Positions 26,001 through 35,525 of a DNA stretch of 60,000 nt are shown here, one piece after another. The stretch is from Antedon mediterranea (lineage: Eukaryota > Echinodermata > Crinoidea > Comatulida > Antedonidae): the NCBI RefSeq assembly GCF_964355755.1, contig NC_092670.1, positions 18,043,201-18,103,200 on the forward strand, read 5' to 3'. Under the pieces are notes generated by a model. That model searched no databases. It was not told the DNA's origin and saw only the letters and a program-made list of their open reading frames with translations. A program made the translations under genes and the position numbers. Within the stretch, counting starts at the first letter, position 1. Each line of letters begins with the position of its first letter.

Positions 26001-26032
26001 TACCTAGTGGTAATTGTTGGCGTGGTTGTCAT
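14752..26032 (-). CDS. HS1BP3: HS1BP3-like PX-domain protein (3' end unresolved)
   Basis: Five exons join in phase on the minus strand: 26032-26004 (start MTTTPTITT), 25098-24945, 20928-20721, 16951-16840 and 14972-14752, for 241 residues so far. Residues 13-135 or so form a PX domain, the phosphoinositide-binding module: TGIDISVP, then a strand with FQVIVITS, then VQFM and VPKRYNQFEALHKALGEKYP, the proline-rich LPDLPKK segment, then SERRIAFDKLMKAIA and SSIVLTFLG. This order and spacing match human HCLS1-binding protein 3, as do the acidic LFGDLDDEEDNLFGG block and the NELFRLMRAADPKPEKP stretch near the end. The human protein acts at membranes and has been linked to autophagosome formation; that role is inferred here. 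The last exon has a donor (GTAGG at 14751), so at least one more exon is expected. I could not find it before the neighbouring start codon at 14505. The transcript may overlap the neighbour's intron. Confidence 0.88.
15130..15320 (-). mobile_element. tRNA-derived SINE, degraded copy
   Basis: On the minus strand it contains CAAGCGGTTAAGGC (A-box region), then CCACAGTTCTGATGGTAGAA and AAGTCTTCTTGGATAA. These match the head and body of the SINE at 25180-25508. It lies in the last visible intron of HS1BP3. Confidence 0.6.
15900..16245 (-). mobile_element. tRNA-derived SINE, full-length but diverged
   Basis: Read on the minus strand: GGGAGTGAGTGCCGAGTAG, B-box AAAGGTTCGAGGTTCAC, then TTCTGGTAGTAGA, GGACTATAAACTATAGG, GTGTGCACTTAAAAAA, CCAGTACATTT and CCCCCGGTGTACCA. 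The blocks fall in the same order as in the 25180 copy. Confidence 0.75.
17600..17616. repeat. Poly(C) run
   Basis: An uninterrupted C run of about 17 bases in an HS1BP3 intron. A similar run lies at about 11937-11952. Confidence 0.9.
17815..19170 (-). mobile_element. LINE 3' fragment (CR1/jockey-like), interrupted by a MITE
   Basis: The minus-strand frame 19169-18912 codes the post-catalytic part of a reverse transcriptase: RDADRLRVDLDKL, then INRVQSQKDLGVFIDSSL and FSFHI. The KDLGV(x)iDssL(x)FxxHI signature is typical of CR1/jockey-type elements. The catalytic YADD region is absent, so the copy is 5' truncated. The 3' region runs left to the TTTATTTATTTATT tail near 17817. A separate inverted-repeat element (17930-18450) sits inside it. 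Confidence 0.7.
17930..18452. mobile_element. Inverted-repeat DNA element nested in the LINE
   Basis: Terminal inverted repeats of about 50 bp: the left begins TAACAATAGGAAGGTTTCGC and continues TTACGAATACGATAAC; the right is the inverse, ending CTCTCTATTGTTA. The inner arms share AAAACGGATACGTCA. No open frame inside. LINE 3' sequence appears on both sides, showing a later insertion. Confidence 0.75.
19172..19445 (+). mobile_element. Truncated copy of a dispersed element
   Basis: Shares blocks in order with 19965-20208: GATTTAATGTRCA, GAGTAGTTT, AACCTATTTCTTTT, GTTCTATTGTT, GTGAAATTAGCC, CAGTATTAAGAC and the end GAGTGGCATTCTAGTT. It is the 3' portion of the element that follows. Confidence 0.6.
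19530..20208 (+). mobile_element. Dispersed element with CCTCCGCCAAGGAGG hairpin end
   Basis: Starts with the palindrome TACCTCCGCCAAGGAGGTA followed by TATGCAATCGGTAGCG, and ends TCTCGGAGTGGCTTTCTAGTT. It has no long open frame. Its 3' third is repeated at 19172-19445, and a start-like fragment (CCTCCGGAGGTATATG) lies near 17781. The class is not clear to me. Confidence 0.5.
21240..22600. other. Intronic sequence with GC-rich repeat-like blocks
   Basis: Inside an HS1BP3 intron. A hairpin, GGGTGTTGCCCGGGCAAC with GGGGCAACACCC, at about 22269-22301 looks like a DNA-transposon end. Blocks at 21300-21600 and 22390-22500 have more GC than their surroundings but no conserved protein. No gene is supported. 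Confidence 0.4.
22770..24455 (-). mobile_element. LINE fragment with reverse transcriptase (CR1/jockey-like)
   Basis: The minus-strand frame runs from a stop just above 24455 to 23160, about 430 codons. It shows RT motifs in order: DNQYGFRPKHSTDLAILD, FLDLSKAFDTINH, GVPQGSILGPLLFLIYVND, the catalytic FADDTNIF, SLNINKTEYIHF and TYSQFLGVTIDDNLNWKTHI. The endonuclease half is missing (5' truncation). The 3' UTR runs to a tail of AAATAAAAACGAACGAACGAA type at 22770. It lies in the same orientation as HS1BP3, in that gene's second intron. A (TA)n tract (22979-23013) sits in the 3' UTR. Confidence 0.88.
25180..25508 (+). mobile_element. tRNA-derived SINE with conserved body
   Basis: The head has TGGCCGAGCGGTTAAGAC (A-box, Leu/Ser type) and GGGGTTCGAGGCTCAC (B-box). 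The body has GGTAGAACGAGTCTTTTCGG, GGACTATAAACCGTAGG, GTGTGCACTTTAAAG, TTTCGAGACGAGTAGGG and CCCCGGTGTATTAG. The tail is (TCAA)n. Lies in the first intron of HS1BP3, antisense to it. Two older copies are at 15130 and 15900. Confidence 0.88.
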
Positions 26033-26323
26033 TCTTGTTGATATTTTAAAACAACACACACAAAACAAAAACACACACACATAAACTTTTTGTTGAATGT
26101 ACGATCCGACTACCTAAGTTATTACAATTTTGAAACCAAAAAGAAGCAGCCTAACTACAACTTATTTGGCATTACAATATTCATTTTCAATAAATAAAAT
26201 TTATTAATTTATTTATACCTTTAATATAATATATTACATTTTTAATTAATAATTTTATATTCCTTCACTGCCCACTCTACTAAAACACACTACGTTAGTG
26301 GGTCCACCGGTATCACCGACAAA
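26033..26323. promoter_or_regulatory. Shared HS1BP3/UQCRB 5' region
   Basis: The two start codons are 291 bp apart and point away from each other, so both promoters must lie here or in adjacent 5' UTR introns. No TATA box is placed with confidence. Inferred from gene layout only. Confidence 0.5.
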
Positions 26324-28085
26324 ATGGCTGCTAACCAAGGTATGCGAAAATAAAATTCGTCTTTAATATTCTCATTCAAAACGTTCATATTTTACAGTAA
26401 TTATGTTCAATTCATTTATTCAATTCATGAAATAATTAATGCCGATGAAAAAAAGTTAACTATAGGGTAACCTACTGCTTAGTTAACTTTGATTCAAGTT
26501 AGGCCCAACTATCGCTAGCCTACTACTAGCCTTCTAATAAACTCGGGTAGACTAGGGCCTAACTAGAGAGGACCAGCCATGCTTACTAGACGGCCTAATA
26601 TTAGGCTAGGCCAGGTGGGGAATCTAGCCAGGTGTTGTGTCTTACAGTCCCGCTTACAGTCACACATAACGTGCCTACTACTAGGCCTAACCTCACAAAA
26701 GCTCTACTATTTATAATTTTTTTTTATATTTTTATTAATTACTTCTTATTATTTATGATTATTTTTCAGGAGCTTTGCAAACTTTTAGGAAGTTCTTCTA
26801 CAATCTTTCAGCCTTCAACCAACTGGGTAGGTAGCTGAGTGAAACATGCTCTGCATTTACTTGCTACTATTACTAGGCTTTGTCCTACTATTTTACCAGG
26901 GATATAAAACATCGACAGGTTTTTGGTTGAATTTAACCATTTATTTTATATTTGTATATTTACAAACTATTTTATTTTTTTCATGCAACTTTATTAAAAC
27001 TGCAAAATGACCTATTCAAAGTCTTTTTTTATTTCTACTTACTATTTTCATGCTTTTGGGGGACAATACATCAAAACATTTTATATTTGATTAATTTAGG
27101 CCTGCGTAGAGATGACACGCTACGATTGACCCCAGCTGTTGTAGAAGCATTGAGAAGACTACCGGAACAGGATCACAATGAAAGGACGTTCCGGATTAAA
27201 AGAGCTATTGATCTGACAGGGAAGCATAGGGTCTTACCAAAAGAACAGTGGACAAAGTTTGAAGAGGTATATAGTGACTGTATTTTCGAAATTTCGATCC
27301 AACCTGGCCCTAAACCGTCTACTCTCGGCTAAAGTCAAGTAGGCCCTAAGTCAAGTCGGCCCCTGACCTGCACCCTTTTGACAATATTTCATTGCCTCTG
27401 TTTTCAGTTACTATCTGTGCTTGAGTCATTTACAAATTTGTTTTATTCTTTTTGTATTTTCACTCCTTTTATCATAATTTACATATATTTGACTTAATTT
27501 GTTATTTTACTATTTTTACAAGTTTAAAAAATGTTTTTATGAATGTTTTAACCTTCTATTTTATATTAACAGTACCATATGTAAAACAGGTGCTACATCT
27601 ATACATGATATGTTTTTATCCTGTATAAATATGTTTTAAATAAAAATTTAAAATAAAAACTCCTGAAACTCGTCTGTAGACATTTCTTAAAGTTCAAATG
27701 GTTCCAAATTAGTCACAGTTAGAATACTAGAATTTCTGAGACTAGGCATAGTTTTAGCTTTGACTGGATGGACCAACCTAGTTAAGGCATTGTTGAAATT
27801 AATAAATGCCACTCATGACATCATTTTAACAAGACAAATACAGTAGATAAATTAAGAAAATCATTACAATAATAATATAATACTAAACATTGTTAAAAGA
27901 TGGAAAAAAATATTGATATGGTTCAGATTTTAGAAGTTTTGCCTTTTTAACAATAAAAATTTTTTTAACGACGATTTATTCTATCTTTTACTACTTTTTT
28001 TTTATAGGATAAACGATATTTGAAACCGTATATTGATGAGGTTGAAAAAGAATTCTCCGAAAAAAGTGTTTGGAATAAGATGTAA
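26324..28085 (+). CDS. UQCRB: Cytochrome b-c1 complex subunit 7 (complex III)
   Basis: Four exons: 26324-26339, 26770-26826, 27100-27266 and 28008-28085. All have GT/AG borders and join in phase to a 105-residue protein. It matches the UQCRB/QCR7 family along its full length: a short N-terminus (MAANQGALQTFRKFFYNL), AFNQLGLRRDDT, ALRRLPE, RTFRIKRAIDL, KHRVLPKEQWTKFEE and YLKPYIDEVEKE. Human UQCRB is 111 residues. The subunit binds on the matrix side of ubiquinol-cytochrome c reductase in the mitochondrial inner membrane and helps assemble cytochrome b. No presequence is expected in this family, and none is seen. The start ATG follows CGACAAA, a good context. Divergent from HS1BP3; a polyadenylation signal AATAAA is near 28308. 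Confidence 0.96.
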
Positions 28086-28379
28086 CGGCATCAAAGAACA
28101 ATAGAAATACACCCTAATTGAGTGTAACATCTTCAAATGAGCTTGTTGTATTAAGACATTCATTCATCAAAGATATTATGATTTGGTTGATGCTTTGAAT
28201 CTTGTGTTAGGTTTCATCTATACACTATTGTACATAATAGATAGATAAAATACATCTAAATTACTTGATCAAACGAATTTGTCTACATCTGTTGTGCCTA
28301 TAGATAAAATAAATTAATACAGTTTAATGGGATGTTTTTAATTGAGGAGTCAATTTTATCGTTAGAGATGTTAATCATA

Positions 28380-28520
28380 TATTGGAGATATCAATTATTC
28401 ATTGGAGAGGTCAATCATTCATTCGAGTGGTCAATCATTCGTTGGAGAGGTCAATTATTCATTAGACAGGTCAACTCTTTATTGGAGAGGTCAACTCTTT
28501 ATTGGAGAGGTCAACTCATA
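28380..28520. repeat. 20-bp minisatellite, about seven copies
   Basis: Units such as ATTGGAGAGGTCAACTCTTT with a 20-bp period; the last three are nearly identical. It lies just 3' of UQCRB. Confidence 0.9.
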
Positions 28521-28741
28521 TGAAAAGGAATGTTATGTTTGCAGAGTGACTGCCCATGAAATCCTGAGTTCAACAAGAATGTTAAATAAAAAAGCAATAA
28601 TAATAATAATGAGTTGTTTTGATTTATTGTGATTTTAATATTGGAGTCACGGTCTAAACAGTAGCTTTATTCTGGCCCAGAAATAAAAATGAAATGAAGA
28701 GTGTATGGACGGGAAGTCATACAAGAAGTGAGGGATGATGT

Positions 28742-28931
28742 TAATCTCTGTCTACACTTAATCAAACTTTATGTGAGAACAAAAATGTGATGTGTCCATA
28801 TATAGACACGATGATGTCGTACCACTGCCATATTTGGGGTATCACTACCATATTTGGAGATATCTCTACCATATTTGGGCACGTCGCATTTGTTTGTCAA
28901 ACTAGTTTTATTCTGTAGACATGACCTTTAG
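28742..28931. mobile_element. MITE family A, copy 5
   Basis: Family A hairpin, left end CTCTGTCTACACTTAATC. The ACCATATTTGGG block is present three times in tandem, so this copy is longer than the others. The right end is degraded. Confidence 0.75.
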
Positions 28932-29031
28932 GAAATGGATGAAGAGAAGTTATGAGTATGAATACGTTTGTAAAGTAATGGGAACAAAAATAGTGATGGT
29001 GATATTTAGTTTAGAAGAATATTGGTTTAAA

Positions 29032-29158
29032 GCTCTGTCTACACTATCAAACTAGTATGTGACAAAAAATGTGATGTGCCCATATCACCACCATATTTGG
29101 GCGGGGGCACATCACACTGTTTTTGTCACACTAGTTTGATGGTGTAGTCAGAGCTTTA
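29032..29158. mobile_element. MITE family A, copy 6
   Basis: Family A hairpin: AAGCTCTGTCTACACTATC at the left and TTTGATGGTGTAGTCAGAGCTTT at the right. The centre is shortened. Confidence 0.82.
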
Positions 29159-30135
29159 GAAAAGGATGTCTGCCTGTCTGTCTTCATTCACTGTTTATTT
29201 ACGGTAATTTTTATGAAAGTAATGATGTACACTGTCCTACCAGGATTATATTGTGAGAAATAGACATTTAATTTTAAATATCCTTTAAAAAGGCTAAGAA
29301 AAAAGTCACGATTTGTAGATTTTCTACAGTACAGTGATCAACAATGTGTATGAATATATTCTGCAGTTAGCTTTCGCATTTGAATAAAGTTAGCACTGTG
29401 GAGCGCTTAAAATAGACTGTCTTAGAAGACAAAGGTGATCGTTCTAATACATCATGTCCACATAACATTAGTAATTTAATATGTTATTCTTCCCCAATAC
29501 GTCAAATAGAGAATGTCGTCTTTTTGAATGTGTTTTTTTAAACATGACAATAAATCAAGCGCTGAAATTGCTTTTTTCCTCGGAAAATTACACTTTTGTA
29601 TTAATGACATTTTGAATAGAATTAAAGGTACACGTCACAAAAGGGTATCGTCCTTTGGATAAATCTTTTATGACGTCACGTGTAATTTTTACATAGGCCT
29701 ATGTTATGTCAATTCACAATCGTCAGCAGCGAGGAGCCCGTTGGTTACAAAATGGATAACAAATATACATATCTCTTTATTGTCACAATTTAAAATAATA
29801 ATAATTACATTGTTGAACTTATTTGACAATGAAATAAAAAGCTTTCGATTGTCTGGATTTGGCCTTGCAACGTAATTATTTAACAGAGCCTAGATAGTTA
29901 TTAATTGAATATAAAAACAAGAACATCGAAAAATGAACTACAAACATTTCTTAATTTTGGATTTTACATAAAGATACTCACGCACATTTTGAAAATAACT
30001 AAAACTTAAAAGTAGTCGGGGTTCAAATTGGTATTCCTATTATTATTCCTTATTACAGTGTTTCAAAGTACTACTAGGAAAGATATCCACTCCGGGGTGC
30101 CCGGGATGGTTTACGTGTAGTTTAGAATTCATTTT

Positions 30136-30530
30136 GATACCTCATATGAATGGAAATTGGTATTCCCATAGTCATCTATGAAAGATATCCACTCTAGTTG
30201 GTTTACATGCAGTTTAAACCCTTCCCAGTAGGCTACAATTAATTTAATTTTGATACCTCATATGAATGGAAATTGGTATTCCCATAGTCATCTATGAAAG
30301 ATATCTACTCTAGTTGGTTTACATGCAGTTTAAACCCTTCCCAGTAGGCTACAATTAATTTAATTTTGATACCTCATATGAATGGAAATTGGTATTCCCA
30401 TAGTCATCTATGAAAGATATCCACTCTAGTTGGTTTACATGCAGTTTAAACCCTTCCCAGTAGGCTACAATTAATTTAATTTTGATACCTCATATGAATG
30501 GAAATTGGTGTTCCTAGTATTCCTTATTAC
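30136..30530. repeat. 116-bp tandem repeat, three-plus copies
   Basis: The unit contains GATACCTCATATGAATGG, AAATTGGTATTCCCATAG, CATCTATGAAAGATATC and CCCTTCCCAGTAGGC. Unit starts are at 30136, 30252, 30368 and 30484. Partial, more diverged units continue on both sides (30060-31100), including downstream of the LINE tail. Confidence 0.93.
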
Positions 30531-30649
30531 AGTGTTTGAAGAAAGTAGTTTAAAGTTTAAAACCTTTCCAGTTTCATTTTGATTTCCCATGTGAATGGAA
30601 ATTGGTATTCCATTAGTTTTCCTCATTTTAATGAAGTACTACTATGAAA

Positions 30650-31000
30650 GATGTGGTGTTGGAGAAAGCTTCTAGGTATTCCATAGACTGCCAGAAGAAC
30701 TAATGAAAGTGTAAGGCACGAAATAGGCAAGAAACGCACATTAATCGAATCTATTATAAAACAAAAACTACAATACTTTGGACATATTGCCAGACGGGAT
30801 GGAGATAGTATGGAGGAAATGATTATGTTTGGGAAAGTTGAGGGGAAACGGAAAAGAGGAAGACAGAGACTCAGCTGGATTGATGGCATAAGTGATGCTG
30901 CAAACCGACCAATAATCAGTTGCTACAATGAAGCTCAAGATCGGCAAGAATGGAGACACCTCATTAGAATGGTCACGAGTATACTTAGATATGAGTAGAA
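30650..31000 (+). mobile_element. RTE-like LINE 3' fragment, degraded
   Basis: The plus-strand frame codes a C-terminal tail typical of some non-LTR elements: LIESIIKQKLQYFGHIARRD, then KVEGKRKRGRQRLSWIDGI and DRQEWRHLI. The frame upstream has an in-frame TAG at about 30682, in the GIP(W)TARRTN segment. No RT core is left. It sits between copies of the 116-bp tandem repeat. Confidence 0.75.
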
Positions 31001-31607
31001 CGACGAGAGAGAGACTGTGAAAGATACCCACTCCGGGGTGGTTTACTTGTAGCATTCCCAGTACAATTAATTTCATTTTGATACCTCGATCATATGAATA
31101 GATGTGTGTATTGTAATAGCATACATTATATATCAGACAACCTACAAAACTCTCTTTCTCTCTTAATATAGATTACAATAGCATTAATTGTGGGTATTAT
31201 CGTTTTCAGACCCTTATACACTTAATTCCGAATTAGCCTCTTCTATAGATTTTTGCATTTTTCTCCTTCAAAGCTTTTAGGCATCGTCTTCTTTTCCCAT
31301 GATTTTTGACTGCCACTCCTCACTAACTCTTTTCTCCAAATAATATTGTTCGTTAGGAAGGTTCTCAGGTAGAATTAATAATCTTTCTTTTTGTTGTTAT
31401 TCACTAGCATGTTTATAGTCTGACATTTTGTCTCGTGACATCTCTTATGAAGGTTACACTAATGTTCGACAATGATCCTCAGTATAATACCATTAATTGC
31501 TAAACAAAGTAATTTGCGCAAAACTTATAATAGACATAAATACAGGATAATCATACCGATAAAGCTAATGACGTGCTATATACAATTGTCGTTAATTCTG
31601 TTTTTGT

Positions 31608-31862
31608 GTGGCAGAGACACGACGTAAAAGATCGCGTCTCAGTCTAAAAAACAGTCCTTGCCAAATATCGGTACAGATAGTTTTTGGCGTGAGAAACTTT
31701 ACGGTACATCTATCTTTTAGACCGGGCAGAAAGTTTATTCACGTGAAAAGCCACAAAAGGTTTTATTTGGCTTTGGCTGATTATGTAGAATGGCCAAGAT
31801 TCAATAATCCATATTGCTGCCGGGTCGTTTTCTGTAAATTTATCCATGAGGACACCAAATAG
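31608..31862 (+). other. Open frame of unknown meaning
   Basis: An 84-codon open frame follows an acceptor-like TTTTGTGTGGCAG, so it could be a terminal exon of an unseen gene. I recognise no domain. The sequence is rich in Arg, Lys, Phe and Val, which is not typical of a shadow frame but also not diagnostic. No matching upstream exon was identified. Confidence 0.2.
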
Positions 31863-32109
31863 GAAGGGTAAAAAATGGATTTAATTTTGAGAAAATCAAC
31901 AAGGATAAAGGTTGTTAGACATCGTCCCTATATGTGTATACTACAATGTTAAAACAGAAATGACAGCAACTTTATCCTGTAAGTTGCCCGAGAGCGAATT
32001 ATTTTTTCGTGATTTAAGTTGGAAACCCCTTATGTGAAAGATAGCCGAACTACTTCCTAACTATAACTAAACCTAACCCTCTAAATAATCTCTCTCTCAC
32101 TATAGAGTA

Positions 32110-32195
32110 AAAAAAGAAGTTGCTCATGGGATTCGAACCCCATACATCGACATACTAATTCCATAGTCTAATCCGGTCAACTAAACAGACGGCTC
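32110..32195 (-). mobile_element. tRNA-like SINE relic
   Basis: The minus strand has a tRNA-like 3' half with GGGGTTCGAATCCC (B-box) and an A-box-like TAGTTGACCGG about 50 bp before it. It does not complete a cloverleaf, so I do not call a tRNA gene. Confidence 0.4.
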
Positions 32196-32348
32196 GGCAG
32201 AAAACGTTTGCATTGGTGAATTGGTGTTAGATCAATTCTTACGTCACACCTTATGTATATGACTAATGAATATTCATGTTTATTTTGTGACGTTTCATGA
32301 GGAGTCCCCAACTTATGTGGGAAAAGAAATAATAATAAAAATGTTAAT

Positions 32349-32570
32349 CATGTCAAGAGCCACACGTCTAATTCCTTTTGTATTGTAACTGTTAAGCCTA
32401 CACATTGGGATGCACACAAATAGCAGCATTGATAGCAACTTTATCCAAAAATAGCCCGAAAATGCCCGTTGGGCTATATCAGATTTAATCACACAAAGAG
32501 CCACACGGCTAATTTCTTTTGCTTTGTAACTGTTACACATTGGGATGCACACAAATACCATTGACAGCTA
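32349..32570. repeat. Direct duplication, 141-bp spacing
   Basis: The segment AGCCACACGTCTAATT...TTGGGATGCACACAAAT at about 32358 is repeated from about 32499 with a few changes. Confidence 0.75.
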
Positions 32571-32940
32571 CTATATTCGCAAGAATTGTAGATAATGAAA
32601 CACATTAAATATCAGTGTTTTATCTGCACAATGCTATAGTTTACAACTGGTGTAATTATTTGAAACTAGAAGTAGGTAAAGAATTAGGTTACGTTGTAAA
32701 CAACATAATTCTTTTCTGTAAGACAATCTTAGAAATACTACGGTTAGGTTTATCTCAAATCAATTAGTATCCGCGTCATAGTTATCGTTTCGTTTCGAGT
32801 AACTTAGCGTCGCTGAATTTTGTAAATTAATAAAGCCGACACGGATCTATACATTAAGGTAATGTACGGTGGCATTGAGAGATGGTAAGATATACACGGA
32901 AATGACAACACAAAAACCATGGTAAAATCCTATTGGAACT

Positions 32941-33090
32941 GTATAGAATGAATGAACGAATGAATGAACGAACGAGTCAATGAATGAATGAATGATGAAT
33001 GAACGAACGAACGAATAAATGAACGAACGAATGAACGGACGAATGAACGAACGAGTCAATAAGCGAGCAAATCAATCAATCAATGTTATC
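32941..33090. repeat. (AATG/AACG)n tetranucleotide array
   Basis: Impure GAATGAACGAACGAAT array ending in ATCAATCAATCAAT. The Ser/Phe/Ile-rich open frame on the minus strand is a repeat artefact. Confidence 0.9.
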
Positions 33091-34362
33091 TGAAACTCAA
33101 TAATACTTTAATATTTCAATATTTATTTGTAAAAAATGTACAATTGATCAAAATATACACACACACTACAGTAAATAAACGTATACAACATCGTACCCTT
33201 AGGTCTACTCCCATAAATATTACGGTATGAATTAGTTTTGCACACAAAAAAAATTAATAATTTGGATATCAAGGCGGTAAGTTTCCAACACGCAGAACAA
33301 CGGTTACACATTAATTTATTCTCACTTGTTTCGTTTCACGGAACGAAATTTGGAGCCGTGACGAGTGTGAATTTTTATTAATTATAAAATATGATTAGAG
33401 ATATTATTTGTATACTTACATTAGGCTAATCAAGTAGCCACGGGTGACAATTAAGGATGACAATTAAGTGGCCTATAGAGTGACAATCAATTGGCATAGA
33501 GCGACAATCAAGTGGCCCACGGAGGACAATCTTATCAATTATCATAATAATGAATACAGTACATACAGTCAGTCAAAACATGAATTTAACGCGCGCGTAC
33601 AAGCTGATAAAATTGTCGCATTACTGTCGAAGGTTTCATAAATACTATTAGTTTAAACGATTTAAATACAAGTTTATGTTTATAAAAATGATTACTTTTA
33701 AATAATTTACCATAGTTTTGTATATATAGCATTTTGAATTGTACGAAATGGTCAGTATAAATCACAAATATACAGTTGATAGTTAAATTAAGTAAAGAAA
33801 GTGAAATGATAAAGCGAGTACGACGTGTCTTCAGATGTGCTTAATTGTAGTAATATTTCAAAAATTATATATTTACACACATTAAAAGATTATATTATAT
33901 AATTTCATCACAAATCACTTTGCGTTATAAATCATTGTAAAAAAAAACTTAATTTGAAATATGATAAAGACATCCGTTAATAAAATAAAAAAAATACGAG
34001 TGCATTAGATTTACATAATTTGAATTATCGATAAGCAAACCGGCCATCATTGATATTGAAATAAATATAATACTAAAAAATTAAATAAAAATACACGTAT
34101 TATATTACTGTATAGTCTAAAATATAAAAACCTTTTAAAATAAAGTTGATAGGCTGTGTACTTAAAATCAACTGATGATTTACCCTCATATAATTTGCAT
34201 CTAACTCTTATTAAAAACAAAAGTAGGCCTATGTACAGTCAAGGCTAGCCTTGATACAAGTATAAAAATATACTGTTCAATAATAACTCGTGTTATTAGC
34301 TTCTGTTGTATAATTCGGAATTGGAAAAAAAACACATACTGATCTCTATAATACTAAAGCTT

Positions 34363-34515
34363 GGTTCCCACCTGGACGTACGCATGCTCAACAACACAAG
34401 TGAGTTAACCAATCACAGGAGGTGACAATTTGGATGATCGTTCTCATCGTCGTGATTGGGCAATATACTAATAACGTGTACGTACGTCATCGTTGCGTGG
34501 GAACCAAGATGTAAA
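34363..34515. mobile_element. MITE family B, full copy
   Basis: The left end AAGCTTGGTTCCCACC and the right end GTGGGAACCAAG are inverted. Inner blocks ACCAATCAC and GTGATTGGGCAA are also inverted; total about 150 bp. Confidence 0.82.
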
Positions 34516-34697
34516 GCCGGTTTTCCATTAGACGAATTTATTCACGCGAATCGAAATTGTTTACTGATGCGCATGTGTATATTAGTAGTAGTATTCATAT
34601 ACAGTAGGTCTACTTTTGTGACGTAGAAAAACGCGCAACCAATTATTACTCAGTATGTTCGATTCGCGCGAATATTTGCTAATAAAAAAGGGCTTAA
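34516..34697. mobile_element. MITE family C, full copy
   Basis: The left arm GCCGGTTTTCCATTAG, with ATTCACGCGAATCGAA further in, is matched inverted by TTCGATTCGCGCGAAT and CTAATAAAAAAGGGCTTAA. About 180 bp; directly abuts the family B copy. Confidence 0.72.
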
Positions 34698-35513
34698 GCG
34701 TCGTATGCTCAAGGTTTGGCGAAGGAATCTATTGAGATATATCATCTTTGTCATATTGCGATTACCCATTTAATAAGCACGCGAATTGTTATATTTTATT
34801 GTTAACACATAGGTCTACAATGCCAACAATCAACAATTTATAATTGTCAAAATGCTCAATATGTTTTAAAACTATTATTAGGCCCATTATTATCATCTAA
34901 CCTTGGAATATAGCATCACACGGCCATCTTTGCTGTGATCGCTTTAATATAAGTACAGATCATATATTAATGTTGAGACAAAACAGGCATATAGGCATAT
35001 GTACAATTGCAAATGTCCAAATATAATATTATATTAATTACTTTATCTAAACCTGGATGACGTAACGACCACCTCTCTGCAGTGATCACTAGAAATAAAT
35101 GTGCTTTTATACCATAGAGAAATTACAAACTATAGTATTCAAATAAAATGGAAGTTAAAATGCAGCGTATAATTCTAAATACAACATTATAATGTAACAT
35201 TAATGTATATTTATAACGCGTACAAAGCGGGAAGAAGTAAAGGGTTTCAGTCTGGAATTTTTTTAGATAAAGACGTTATAGGCTTACATAGCGGAACTAA
35301 ATTTTATTTCATAGCAATAATGCTATATATCTGTAAGTAAAATTTATCCGTCGAAGTGATAAGTAGGCCTACGAATTTAAGCAATGAACGACATCGTATT
35401 AAAGAGTTAAGGTATTGCGGATGGCTTATCGATCAAAAGTGAAGTATGTTCCTTTATTCTGCTACATGTTGAGTCTATACAGCCATCGCATAAACAGTCA
35501 CAATCAATTTCAA

Positions 35514-35519
35514 TTTATT
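35514..35519 (-). terminator. Candidate polyadenylation signal of the myosin gene
   Basis: AATAAA lies six bases after the myosin stop codon on the minus strand. If used, the 3' UTR would be very short. Other signals further left cannot be excluded. Confidence 0.4.
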
Positions 35520-35525
35520 CTGGGC

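Larger units (their letters stand above)
28090..35510. other. Intergenic region between UQCRB and the myosin gene
   Basis: No exon with supported splice sites was found. It contains two family A MITEs, several tandem repeats, an RTE-like LINE tail, a SINE relic and a family C MITE, all listed separately. One open frame (31608-31862, plus) is of unknown meaning. Confidence 0.55.

Noticed and set aside
32847-33059. Minus-strand frame with repeated SFIRSFI motifs
   Set aside because: Produced by the tetranucleotide array.
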